25,649 nucleotides of DNA, from the IMG/VR virus record IMGVR_UViG_3300008735_000737, positions 1 through 25,649 of that record; one strand, given 5' to 3'. Below the pieces are notes generated by a model. That model had not been told where the DNA came from, ran no database searches, and worked only from the letters and a program-made list of their open reading frames with translations. The DNA is from a virus. Shown piece after piece: positions 17,601 to 23,848 of the stretch (within the stretch, counting starts at the first letter, position 1; every line of letters starts with the position of its first letter). Position numbers and translations under genes: made by a program.

Positions 17601-18638
17601 GGTCTTGGTACACCAGATTGGACTGGTTCTGACGAAGATGGATTAATAATGAATTGGTGTTTAGCAGTACAACAACGTCAATTTAAGGGTTTATTTTTAA
17701 GAATGGCTAACGGACCTGCCAGCAGTTCTTCTAGTGGAAATACAGATGCTGGTAATACAGGTGGAGTACCTTATTCCCCTACTTACGGTAGTGATTTTGC
17801 TAAGGTGAGATTACAGGTTTGGTATAGTGCCCCTGCTGGGGGTAATGATACTAGTGGTCCTTCGAGTGCAGGAAGTTATGTATGGAAACCTTTAGCGTAT
17901 ACAGATTATACTGATTATAACGGTGAAGAATATTCTTCTTTAATTAACAGCGGTGCATTACATTGGAATATACCAGAAGATTGGGAATCAGTAACAGCAT
18001 CACAATTAACATGGCCGTCTACTAATTTTGCTGGTAGTGGTGGTAGTAGTCCTACTGCCAAATGGACATTTCCGGGATATGGTATATTAATAGGAATGGC
18101 TATTAAGATAAATCCAGAGGGTGATGCAGCACTTGATTCTGCCAATCCTAATATATTTAATATTTTACCTTTCGATAATTCTCATTCTCAAATAATTAAA
18201 ATTAAAGACCCACACCATATTTCCTTAAGTGATATAAATGTATCTCAAAATATTGGGTGGCAACGTAAAGGTAAATTTGTTGAATTAAAAGATAGAATGG
18301 GAAGAGCTGAATGGAGAAAAATATCTGCTGAAGGAGGAAAACTTAAATTTGGAGGAGTCGATTTAGCAGGTTCAACCATAAGAAAAACGTTAACAAACTA
18401 TCAGAAAGATAACGTCCCTGTTTATTTAACAGTAGAAAGACCGAATGGAGAATTTATTAGGTTTTACGGAGTTATCGAACAGTTAGCAGAAGACCAACCT
18501 ACTGGGGGTAGAATCCCTAAGTGGAATATATCATTAGCTACTTCTTACGTCCAAGAATTCGATGCTTCAGGTAATAAATTAACAGACTTAATAGCTTTGG
18601 GTGGAGATATAGGTAATGAGCAGAAGTATGTATTGTGA
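14643..18638 (+). CDS. Giant distal tail/baseplate protein with PKD-like domains, 1331 aa
   Basis: AGGAGG lies 4 bases before the ATG. A PKD-type Ig-like domain is at ~221-283 (GDTITFTPTQTY, then YGDGG, then TYNTRGTFDVSCTVYN). A second is at ~374-435 (YIDWDDGEDNS, then HVYTSHKRFFPKVRAFS). A third, with a large insert, is at ~776-918 (LMDGSES, RYIFDDG, YRLLRLQVRDD). Residues ~435-550 repeat the module shared with the upstream gene (GKYFIIYDGNDKPYAVWFD). The last ~130 residues are a compact, charged domain (WQRKGKFVELKDRMGRAEW; IPKWNISLATSYVQEFD), possibly the part that docks on the baseplate. The 3' end overlaps the hub gene by 23 bases. Adhesin or baseplate function is inferred from domains and position. 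Confidence 0.7.
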   Translation: MALYADYHTDVRAYNDTADITADSTPLGDLGWYWQNMLYNSCFEVTGSTVTTDNSGLTTTGTTSWVLSSGGVLHVDSADGYLRFNSGGVGYDETAITYLPGSTSSALWSGGGVVYNQDIQAIDYYEGVTCKISIRSATAAANRSITVDGKWQSGTTSCKGAGVEINSWQPDFSSGAGYKTTSFTLPSDMSTTSNNFQICINYTGETVLDLQTVVVLVPRTPTLTGFTASKTSGKIGDTITFTPTQTYRTSSDWTYGDGGTGTSSTGTRTYNTRGTFDVSCTVYNGETSNNGWNNTPAGNSKGEATYTRTGYIIIDDIDLIFNIYGSEEDAIANTNNFTTDVDGTIDNGSQATNSYYVFEKLWYRIDSNEPVKKFYIDWDDGEDNSPEKANYSLIELDSPSFFGVTPHVYTSHKRFFPKVRAFSTDGYWSKYYTPYVNTAHVQTMTFVADTSDDYDGKYFIIYDGNDKPYAVWFDNDNSGTTAPYPTGEGLTSVEINPATGATGANIAGLVGTAIHALDGFSATPVDGSSATVTITNAIAGRGKDIDLATMNKGPALTAGTVVYTTTTLGSANDYSALDDRDLSTNQNTSSIVSVEKSGSPRLPIFEPANKPPEAILKIDRNEVFSGIDNAGLIRSGLSTGDTDTEEVRAYCTNSTKNSASEIKLLVTYKTNSEAAAGASAPYGDTEPNVIQKRILKVGTSTGSLDTSTTPPTCPALKNVDEILEVELLNLLEGTANSKLAGDERVYLKTENDFIICYVSLGNPLINNLKPGYNILMDGSESMTRASNVDIARYIFDDGKYFSSNGGITASDTAANTYPNTPTTTVYQNAGSSPALTYDSVTNTSSWTAPTLQVSDIFNITDTASNVDSSINSYAQQISPSKTVTYRHSHLEGDFLDSHGRFLDTYRLLRLQVRDDSYKDRYDTDGDKIEFSGIEHWDETKYSDSLIRPAHMKSKAYLGAHNDGLAGTPTWFTDVTSNNKNMNYVYNGLGTPDWTGSDEDGLIMNWCLAVQQRQFKGLFLRMANGPASSSSSGNTDAGNTGGVPYSPTYGSDFAKVRLQVWYSAPAGGNDTSGPSSAGSYVWKPLAYTDYTDYNGEEYSSLINSGALHWNIPEDWESVTASQLTWPSTNFAGSGGSSPTAKWTFPGYGILIGMAIKINPEGDAALDSANPNIFNILPFDNSHSQIIKIKDPHHISLSDINVSQNIGWQRKGKFVELKDRMGRAEWRKISAEGGKLKFGGVDLAGSTIRKTLTNYQKDNVPVYLTVERPNGEFIRFYGVIEQLAEDQPTGGRIPKWNISLATSYVQEFDASGNKLTDLIALGGDIGNEQKYVL

Positions 18639-19662
18639 TGCTAAATGTTATATAGATGGTAAAGAAATACCTTATCTATCAAAAGCCTCTGTGGTATTTT
18701 CAGGAAATAATAAATTAAATTCATTAAATGCTACTTTTAATACTCCTGATTTAGAAACACATTCTTTATATAATAAAAAGGTAGAATTTTATTTAAATGA
18801 AAGTACAGTAGAGAGTGTACCTTATTTTACAGGATATATAAAGGATATAAATCCTAGTCCCTCAGATGTAAAAATTAAAGCACTAGACCCCAGAACTTTC
18901 TTAAGTGGTAAAGAAGCTAAAACAATATCAATATCAGACGAGAAGAATTATGATGGTTATACCTTAGTGCAGTTTCTTTATGATGTGGTCTCGGATAAAC
19001 GTATACCAATGGGAGTTGAACATCTAAGAGAGACCTCTATTCCTATATTGATGAAAGGAGAAAGAGGAGATGTAGCTCCTTATGATTTAATACAGAAAAA
19101 AATAAAGAAATTATTGAATGATAAAACATTAGAAAAACCTAAAAACTTTAATATAGATGTATCTGAATCAGAGCATGGTCCTCAAATAAAAATAAGAGAG
19201 AAGTTATCCATTGATGAGGTTCCTTCTTTACGACTTAGTTATGTAGATGGTATTAGAGATTTATCATATAATAAAAGAGCTGTTCCTTCTTATGGGGTAG
19301 CAAAGGTAAAAGGTAAAGGTAACTCAAAGAAAACAACGAAGTCGGGAGAATTTCAAGATGGAAATATGCCTTTAGGTTATAGAGGTATTAAAGTAAGTGG
19401 AGATTTTAAAGATACAGACACTGCTAAATATTATGCAATGTTGGAAGTATATAGTGGTAAAGATAAGGGATTGGATATAAGTGTGGATAGTAATAAAGGT
19501 TTCAAAACTCCTTTAGGTTCTATTGTTTATTTAGATGTAGATGATTTAAAAATAAGAGGTAATCATTTATTAGTATCAAAACGCTGTAATTGGTCAGATG
19601 GAACTGTTAAACTCAAATTATCATTAGGTAGACCTGCACCAGTGGTTTCAGACTATATCTAA
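18616..19662 (+). CDS. Putative baseplate hub / tail tip protein, 348 aa
   Basis: The N-terminal half has the strand pattern of tail hub proteins (gpD/gp27/XkdQ class): an opening strand set (AKCYIDGKEIPYLSKASVVF), KVEFYLNE, FTGYIKDINPSPSDVKIKAL at ~71-90 and DPRTFLSGKE. Residues ~150-210 are helical and basic (IQKKIKKLLNDK). The C-terminal half returns to beta structure and ends with WSDGTVKLKLSLGRP. Hub proteins form the trimeric or hexameric platform at the tube end. As the last structural gene after the tape measure and distal tail proteins it is well placed. GGAG lies about 9 bases before the ATG used here; the in-frame ATG at 18628 is possible. Its stop overlaps the convergent gene by 4 bases. 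Confidence 0.6.
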   Translation: MSRSMYCDAKCYIDGKEIPYLSKASVVFSGNNKLNSLNATFNTPDLETHSLYNKKVEFYLNESTVESVPYFTGYIKDINPSPSDVKIKALDPRTFLSGKEAKTISISDEKNYDGYTLVQFLYDVVSDKRIPMGVEHLRETSIPILMKGERGDVAPYDLIQKKIKKLLNDKTLEKPKNFNIDVSESEHGPQIKIREKLSIDEVPSLRLSYVDGIRDLSYNKRAVPSYGVAKVKGKGNSKKTTKSGEFQDGNMPLGYRGIKVSGDFKDTDTAKYYAMLEVYSGKDKGLDISVDSNKGFKTPLGSIVYLDVDDLKIRGNHLLVSKRCNWSDGTVKLKLSLGRPAPVVSDYI

Positions 19663-19877
19663 TAATTATTTTTTATAGATGCTTTTTTATATCTATCAGT
19701 TCCAGCTAAACTTTGTGGGTCAGGTTCATCAGGATTCATAGTTCTTACAGTAATAGTACCTTCTTTTTGTTCGACTCCACTTACGGAATGAACACTATCC
19801 AAAGTACCATCCTTTTTAAGTCCTGCATATCTACCCATTTTACGGCCTTTACCAAGTATATCTGTTTCAGATGTCAC
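19659..19877 (-). CDS. Small hypothetical protein, 72 aa
   Basis: I do not recognise it. It begins with GTG at 19877-19875, 8 bases after an AGGAG site inside the reductase C-terminal codons, and overlaps the reductase by 11 bases, so the two are probably co-translated. The protein is hydrophilic, with a GKGRKMGRYAGLKKDGT segment, a middle rich in Ser, Val and Glu, and an NPDEPDPQS acidic/proline patch. There is no cysteine and no membrane segment. Being last in the reductase transcript, it could be a reductase partner or simply a passenger. It is not a thioredoxin or glutaredoxin. Confidence 0.6.
   Translation of the reverse strand: MTSETDILGKGRKMGRYAGLKKDGTLDSVHSVSGVEQKEGTITVRTMNPDEPDPQSLAGTDRYKKASIKNNY
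19669..19688 (+). terminator. Oligo-T tracts ending the structural operon
   Basis: Two runs of six T (19669-19674 and 19683-19688) follow the last structural stop codon within 30 bases, with no hairpin. Short T-tracts on the non-template strand are enough for archaeal RNA polymerase termination. They lie inside the 3' end of the convergent gene, so they would also limit read-through into the antisense strand. Confidence 0.45.
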
Positions 19878-21732
19878 ATTTATCTCCTACACATGCTAGC
19901 TCTTGTTTTCCCTGAGTATTGTCTTCAGTTTCGTATTTTGCAAGCATACTATAATCTATTACGGGGAGCTTCTTTATAAGCCTTTCGTAGGAATGCACGT
20001 CTATTTCCTCATATGGAGCTAATTTATACTTTCCTCCATCATATGGTAAAAACGACACACCATTAATAATATCCCAATTTTGATACACCCAATTACCTAC
20101 TTCAAACCATTCATCATCTCTAACATAAACTGTCATACTTGCGTTATGTTCACACCAGTTATGTTGTAAATTCTTATAATGTTTTAATTGGTCTAGAGCA
20201 GTTACATCTTTACGTGTTATACAACCCTCTGGAGATTTTACAGGAAACTCTAAAACCCATGTAGTTGCTTTTGCTTTGGTTTGTCCTACTTCTGGACTTG
20301 CCTTTATACCACTATCTACCATCAATTTAAAAAGAGGGTCACGGGCTGCTATTCTATACCTTCGTATGTAATATTCTGAGTATCTAGGATGCACACCAGA
20401 AGCAGAATCTACAAGTTGCGAAACAGTACCGCTCGGTTTGACACAAGTGGTTGCTGCGGGCATCTTTGTTCCTAGTATTCCTGATGCTTTACGAGAAATG
20501 CGTATAACCCTGCTTTTAAGGGCATTTAAAGCCTCAGAGCTCAACAGGGAAGGGTTATCCATCTGACCAGTCAAACTAACGCCTAAAAGTGCTTCTGTGT
20601 CACAGTGCTTTTTCCACTCTTTTCTAAGGTATGGAAAGTCAGTGAATGAGCTCTGTATGACTCCTAACCATGTAGCAGTCTCTACTTTGTCAAGTAATGT
20701 ATCTAAATTATCATCTGCTCTCACAACAACTTCACTGAGATTACAGAATTGCATATCTCTTAGCATTATTTCTCCACATGGGTTTGTTCCTTGTATTAAT
20801 GGAGCATAACGTCTATATGGAGCTTTGCTTTGTGCAGCTTCTAGATTAAATATACCTCTTTCCCCAGTGCCTGATAGAGCTAAGGAGGCCCATTCTTTCA
20901 AAAACTCCGCTGCGCTTGGTTGAGCCCTATAAATAGCACTATTATTAGCCATAGCGCGTTTTATAGGATAAGGCCAGTCCTTTGCATGCCGCATTTCTTT
21001 GTCGTCAAGGTCACTCAGTGAGATTTGGGAGCTGCGGCGCACTCCACCAACTACCACTATCTCAGCAATCTGATTGCAAATATCGTGAGCTTCTAAAGCA
21101 GTTAGTTTCCTACCTTGAGCATTGTGCATTGTTTCACGAATGAAATCGTGCAACTTTATAAGGGGTTGTGGTCCTGAAGCCCTACCCCCCATAGTTTTTA
21201 GACGGGCCCCCTCAGGTCTAATAGCATCATAGTTAAACATAATGTTTTGTCCTTCATATAGACTACCCATTAATATTTTTACTGAGTCTGCCCACCCCGC
21301 TTTTGAATCTTCAATTAATACTTTTGGATTACCCAAAGATGATTTTATTTCTGGTATTTCTGGTAATTTTTCTACTTCTTTATTCTCTACAGAAAATCCA
21401 AATCCAGTACCACACATTAAAACATATAAACATTCTGCAAAAGCTTCAACAGAGTTGATTTTTGCAAATGAGCAATTATAGATACAAGTGTTATCAAATT
21501 TAGCAGCAGGACCTGCTGCCCATAAAAAACGCATAGATGGCATTACTGCGAATTCCATCATATATTTTCTAATCTTAGTAACAGTTTTTTCTGGAATATC
21601 AGGTCTTTCTGAAATTACAAAACTTAAAAATCTCTCTATTGTTTCGGGCCAATCTTCCCGTCTATTCTCTTCTTCTAACCAACGTGAATACGTTCTTTTA
21701 TATATAAATTCTGCTACTTCGTTTTTAAACAT
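19867..21732 (-). CDS. nrdJ: Adenosylcobalamin-dependent ribonucleoside-triphosphate reductase (class II, monomeric)
   Basis: This enzyme reduces ribonucleoside triphosphates to deoxynucleotides using a B12 radical, supplying viral DNA synthesis without oxygen and without a second subunit. The ATG at 21732 is preferred over GTG at 21741, because AGGGTG lies 6 bases before it (621 aa). It matches the Lactobacillus leichmannii RTPR type: NCSF with Cys87 (Cys119 there), NPCGEI at 317-322 with Cys319 as thiyl-radical residue flanked by Asn317 and Glu321, Cys330 eleven residues on (Cys419), and a C-terminal CVGDKC pair (Cys614, Cys619) for re-reduction by thioredoxin-like donors. FNYDAIRPEGARLKTMGGR is a further family signature. 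It is shorter than the 739-residue reference enzyme. All key residues are present, so it should be active. Confidence 0.93.
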   Translation of the reverse strand: MFKNEVAEFIYKRTYSRWLEEENRREDWPETIERFLSFVISERPDIPEKTVTKIRKYMMEFAVMPSMRFLWAAGPAAKFDNTCIYNCSFAKINSVEAFAECLYVLMCGTGFGFSVENKEVEKLPEIPEIKSSLGNPKVLIEDSKAGWADSVKILMGSLYEGQNIMFNYDAIRPEGARLKTMGGRASGPQPLIKLHDFIRETMHNAQGRKLTALEAHDICNQIAEIVVVGGVRRSSQISLSDLDDKEMRHAKDWPYPIKRAMANNSAIYRAQPSAAEFLKEWASLALSGTGERGIFNLEAAQSKAPYRRYAPLIQGTNPCGEIMLRDMQFCNLSEVVVRADDNLDTLLDKVETATWLGVIQSSFTDFPYLRKEWKKHCDTEALLGVSLTGQMDNPSLLSSEALNALKSRVIRISRKASGILGTKMPAATTCVKPSGTVSQLVDSASGVHPRYSEYYIRRYRIAARDPLFKLMVDSGIKASPEVGQTKAKATTWVLEFPVKSPEGCITRKDVTALDQLKHYKNLQHNWCEHNASMTVYVRDDEWFEVGNWVYQNWDIINGVSFLPYDGGKYKLAPYEEIDVHSYERLIKKLPVIDYSMLAKYETEDNTQGKQELACVGDKCDI

Positions 21733-21774
21733 TCTATTCACCCTTTTGTGGGATATTATTATAAGGCAAAGGAC

Positions 21775-21782
21775 TATATAAA
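21775..21782 (-). promoter_or_regulatory. TATA box proximal to the reductase gene
   Basis: On the minus strand the octamer TTTATATA ends 42 bases before the ATG at 21732. Initiation about 25 bases downstream would give a leader of roughly 15-20 bases containing the AGGGTG ribosome site. This is the best promoter candidate on the minus strand. Confidence 0.6.
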
Positions 21783-21787
21783 GATTG

Positions 21788-21824
21788 GGGTGGAGCAGGT
21801 TTTAAGGGTATATAAACTCCACCC
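21788..21824. repeat. 8-bp perfect inverted repeat before the reductase gene
   Basis: GGGTGGAG (21788-21795) and CTCCACCC (21817-21824) are perfect reverse complements separated by 21 bases. The arms are GC-rich in an AT-rich region, and the spacer contains a TATA octamer. It could be an operator for a dimeric regulator that covers the promoter, or a terminator-like stem after the methyltransferase stop at 21832. The sequence does not decide between these. Confidence 0.6.
21809..21816 (-). promoter_or_regulatory. Second, distal TATA box inside the inverted repeat
   Basis: A second exact TTTATATA on the minus strand lies 34 bases upstream of the proximal one and directly abuts the CTCCACCC arm of the inverted repeat (GGGTGGAG on the coding strand, purine-rich like a BRE). 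Initiation from it would begin near 21788 and give a leader of about 55 bases. It could be an alternative promoter or a chance AT-rich match. Confidence 0.4.
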
Positions 21825-21831
21825 GTATATC

Positions 21832-22485
21832 TTAATTTTTTCTCAAAACAAAAATAGAAATACCATTATGCCAATCATTTTTGTTATCATTACTTGGTGT
21901 AAATATTTCTTTTTGGTATAAGATACTCAGGTTATTATTTTTTATAGATTCCATTGTACCTTTTCTAATATTATCATGTTGGACCCCTAAACCGTCAATA
22001 TCGTTCCAGTCATCCACTAAATAAATAAATTCATCATCTAAACAACCTAAATAGTGATTTAACGCTTTATAAGTGCTTGTTTTATCATGAGCACCATCAT
22101 ACATATAGATATTGAAATTCCCAATAGAACTTACATCTATATCCCAACAATTCTTTTCAATGAAGGTAGCCTTATTATTTCCTTTAAATTTATTAAAATT
22201 TTCTATAAATTCATCTTTAGGACCACCGAACTCACTCCAATCGTCAATACCTACACAAACCATACTGTTATTACACATAGCGGCACACATACTTGAGCCC
22301 TTCCAAGTTCCAATTTCCAGATACCTAGCATTATCCATACTACATAGATTATTATAAAAATGCCTTGTCTTTTTACCAGTCATCCCATCTATGTTTATGA
22401 TTTCATCTGTAATTTTAGAGTTATAATTATCTGTTTTAGCTAAACAATTCTCAATATGATTTATTAGTTTAAGTTTATTATTCAT
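21832..22485 (-). CDS. SAM-dependent methyltransferase (Methyltransf_24-like), 217 aa
   Basis: I choose the ATG at 22485, 1 base after the glycosyltransferase stop and with AAGGA 8 bases upstream, over the ATG at 22521, which would overlap by 35 bases. The Rossmann motif I is YLEIGTWKGSS (~55-65), motif II is VCVGIDDW (~76-83), a YMYDGAHD segment (~127-134) matches the acidic metal/substrate motif of Methyltransf_24 and cephalosporin-hydroxylase-like families, and YLVDDW (~155-160) follows. These enzymes often O-methylate sugars or small molecules. Directly downstream of a glycosyltransferase, it may methylate the glycan that enzyme builds; this is inference. No signal peptide or membrane segment is seen, so it should act in the cytoplasm. 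Confidence 0.7.
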   Translation of the reverse strand: MNNKLKLINHIENCLAKTDNYNSKITDEIINIDGMTGKKTRHFYNNLCSMDNARYLEIGTWKGSSMCAAMCNNSMVCVGIDDWSEFGGPKDEFIENFNKFKGNNKATFIEKNCWDIDVSSIGNFNIYMYDGAHDKTSTYKALNHYLGCLDDEFIYLVDDWNDIDGLGVQHDNIRKGTMESIKNNNLSILYQKEIFTPSNDNKNDWHNGISIFVLRKN

Positions 22486-22486
22486 T

Positions 22487-23341
22487 TTAAAATTCCTTAT
22501 GGGAAAAAAACAATTCCCCATTATAATACTGCCTATAAAACGAGCGTTGTTGTCCTTTTACACGCCCATCTAATCCTATAGCTGGCCCTATTGTCTGGTC
22601 TGGTATTGAATCATTAAAGGTAAAATCTTTTTCTATTTTTCTAAAAGCTATCCACCATAATTCTTTATCTCCATGTTGATATTTTTGATTTTCCTTATGG
22701 TTATCATTTAGACGATATATTAAATCTATAGCATCCCAATTTTTCTTTTTATTTAATACAACTACACCCGACTCCTGTACTGCTTCATTTTCAGATGTTG
22801 GTAAAGTATCAGTATATAAATAATTCCATTCTTTTATAGCTCCATGTGGTAATTCTTTTTTAATCCATTTTTGCCTACGTCTATAGTAACTCATACTTTT
22901 AAATTTATTATCATATCTAGGGTGTATTCCAGCATCTTCATCTTTATGAGGGTTTAAATCCCATAACCATTCCATATCCCTAAAGAAGAAAGCCCCTGTC
23001 TTTTTATATCCTTTGTTATTAAATAAAACAGAAGGACTTTGATAAAATATAATATCAGAGTCATAAAACATACCTTCATCAAATCTAGTATATTTGAACA
23101 CTATACCTTTAGCTTGCCAACCTCTCCAATGTTCAGCCCTACCCTCTTCAAAGTCTTCTGTATTCACAACATACACGTCCTTTAAAGATTGTAATTTAGC
23201 TATTGTTTGTAAACTTAATTCATTACCACAGGACCATACTTCTATAGGATAGTGACAATTTAATTCATTTCTCAGTTTTTTGAGATTATAAAAAAACATA
23301 TCCTCGTATTGAGGTTGTAAGAGCGTTATTAATCCTTTCAT
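22487..23341 (-). CDS. Glycosyltransferase, GT71-like (alpha-mannosyltransferase-type), 284 aa
   Basis: The N-terminus lacks the membrane anchor of fungal Golgi enzymes of this family. The DxD metal/nucleotide-sugar motif is FYDSDIIF (Asp94, Asp96). It is followed by QSPSVLF and TGAFFFRDME, which resemble GT71/MNN1-type mannosyltransferases. QESGVVVLNKKK (~189-200) and GDKELWWIAF (~224-233) are the other two family-like blocks. It would transfer a sugar from a nucleotide donor in the cytoplasm to a glycan or a virion protein. The gene overlaps the nuclease stop as ATGA and is followed after 1 base by the methyltransferase. The family assignment is by motif recall; substrate and linkage are unknown. 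Confidence 0.7.
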   Translation of the reverse strand: MKGLITLLQPQYEDMFFYNLKKLRNELNCHYPIEVWSCGNELSLQTIAKLQSLKDVYVVNTEDFEEGRAEHWRGWQAKGIVFKYTRFDEGMFYDSDIIFYQSPSVLFNNKGYKKTGAFFFRDMEWLWDLNPHKDEDAGIHPRYDNKFKSMSYYRRRQKWIKKELPHGAIKEWNYLYTDTLPTSENEAVQESGVVVLNKKKNWDAIDLIYRLNDNHKENQKYQHGDKELWWIAFRKIEKDFTFNDSIPDQTIGPAIGLDGRVKGQQRSFYRQYYNGELFFSHKEF

Positions 23342-23703
23342 TTTTTATATTTCTTTTTCTTTCCACCATGGTAAGTAGAAGCATGTCCTTCTTCGAGAAG
23401 TATAGAATTTACTGATTTATATTCGTCATCTATTTCCACAAATAATTCTCCAAGTACACGGCCATATTTTCCAAGACCATGTGACAATAACTTAAATTTA
23501 CCATTCTCTAACAATTCCTTCGTTCTAGCTTTGGCAGCTAGTCCTTTCACTTTTTCTTCTTTATTTCTAGTTCTACATTCCCAAGTATCTAAACCATAGA
23601 AACGTATACGTTTATGGACTTGACATTTGAATCCTAAATCTATCCAGCAGTCAACAGTATCTCCATCGACCACTCTATCTAAACTACAATAATATTCATA
23701 CAT
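23338..23703 (-). CDS. Staphylococcal-nuclease-like (thermonuclease family) protein, 121 aa
   Basis: The OB-fold nuclease pattern is complete: VVDGDTV with Asp15 (Asp21 of the S. aureus enzyme), IRFYGLDTWE with Arg34, Asp39, Thr40 and Glu42 (Arg35, Asp40, Thr41, Glu43), and KYGRVLGEL with Arg82 (Arg87). All catalytic and calcium-binding residues are kept, so calcium-dependent phosphodiesterase activity on DNA or RNA is expected. No signal peptide is present, so it acts inside the cell or is packaged; host DNA breakdown or genome processing are options. The tail is basic (GGKKKKYKK). Its ATG overlaps the stop of the 24-residue mini-gene as TAATG, and its own stop overlaps the glycosyltransferase ATG. 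Confidence 0.88.
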   Translation of the reverse strand: MYEYYCSLDRVVDGDTVDCWIDLGFKCQVHKRIRFYGLDTWECRTRNKEEKVKGLAAKARTKELLENGKFKLLSHGLGKYGRVLGELFVEIDDEYKSVNSILLEEGHASTYHGGKKKKYKK

Positions 23704-23777
23704 TATTTATAATCCACCAATATTGTTTCTACACCCTTTTTCTTGCGTATTTTAGCTACTTGGGTGGTTGTTACCAT
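23703..23777 (-). CDS. Mini-gene, 24 aa (MVTTTQVAKIRKKKG type)
   Basis: A 24-codon frame fills the space between the cysteine-rich mini-gene and the nuclease, sharing TAATG junctions with both. AAGGA lies 6 bases before its ATG. The peptide is basic in the middle (AKIRKKKGV) and ends ETILVDYK. I do not recognise it. The exact TAATG fit at both ends is unlikely by chance and is the main argument for translation. It could also act only as a translational bridge that delivers ribosomes to the nuclease start. Confidence 0.45.
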   Translation of the reverse strand: MVTTTQVAKIRKKKGVETILVDYK

Positions 23778-23848
23778 TATTCTTCCTTGCAACAGTCACA
23801 ACTACAATCGCAGTTATCACAATTACAATTATCGCAAATTTTACACAT
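23777..23848 (-). CDS. Cysteine-rich mini-protein, 23 aa, metallothionein-like composition
   Basis: A 23-residue frame holds nine cysteines at positions 2, 5, 8, 10, 13, 15, 17, 19 and 20, spaced mainly as CxC and CxxC with Asp/Asn between them (for example CDNCNCDNCDC). This spacing is typical of metal-thiolate clusters as in metallothioneins, although the peptide is shorter than known bacterial ones. An AAGGAG site lies 9 bases before the ATG. The ATG overlaps the stop of the HNH-like gene as TAATG, and the stop overlaps the next ATG in the same way. Metal binding (zinc or copper) or redox chemistry is inferred from composition only. No related gene is visible nearby. Confidence 0.6.
   Translation of the reverse strand: MCKICDNCNCDNCDCSCDCCKEE

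Noticed and set aside
19713-19979. Plus-strand frame opposite the reductase 3' end
   Set aside because: It is antisense to the reductase C-terminus (CVGDKC) and to the 72-residue gene, has no Shine-Dalgarno, and would start inside a convergent region.
19867-21732. Class I (NrdA) or class III (NrdD) reductase
   Set aside because: There is no NrdB-type partner, no glycyl-radical C-terminus, and the NPCGEI plus C-terminal CVGDKC pattern is that of B12-dependent RTPR.
21788-21824. Attachment site or replication origin
   Set aside because: Only one short inverted repeat with no integrase, tRNA fragment or iterated motif nearby; a promoter/operator or terminator role is simpler.
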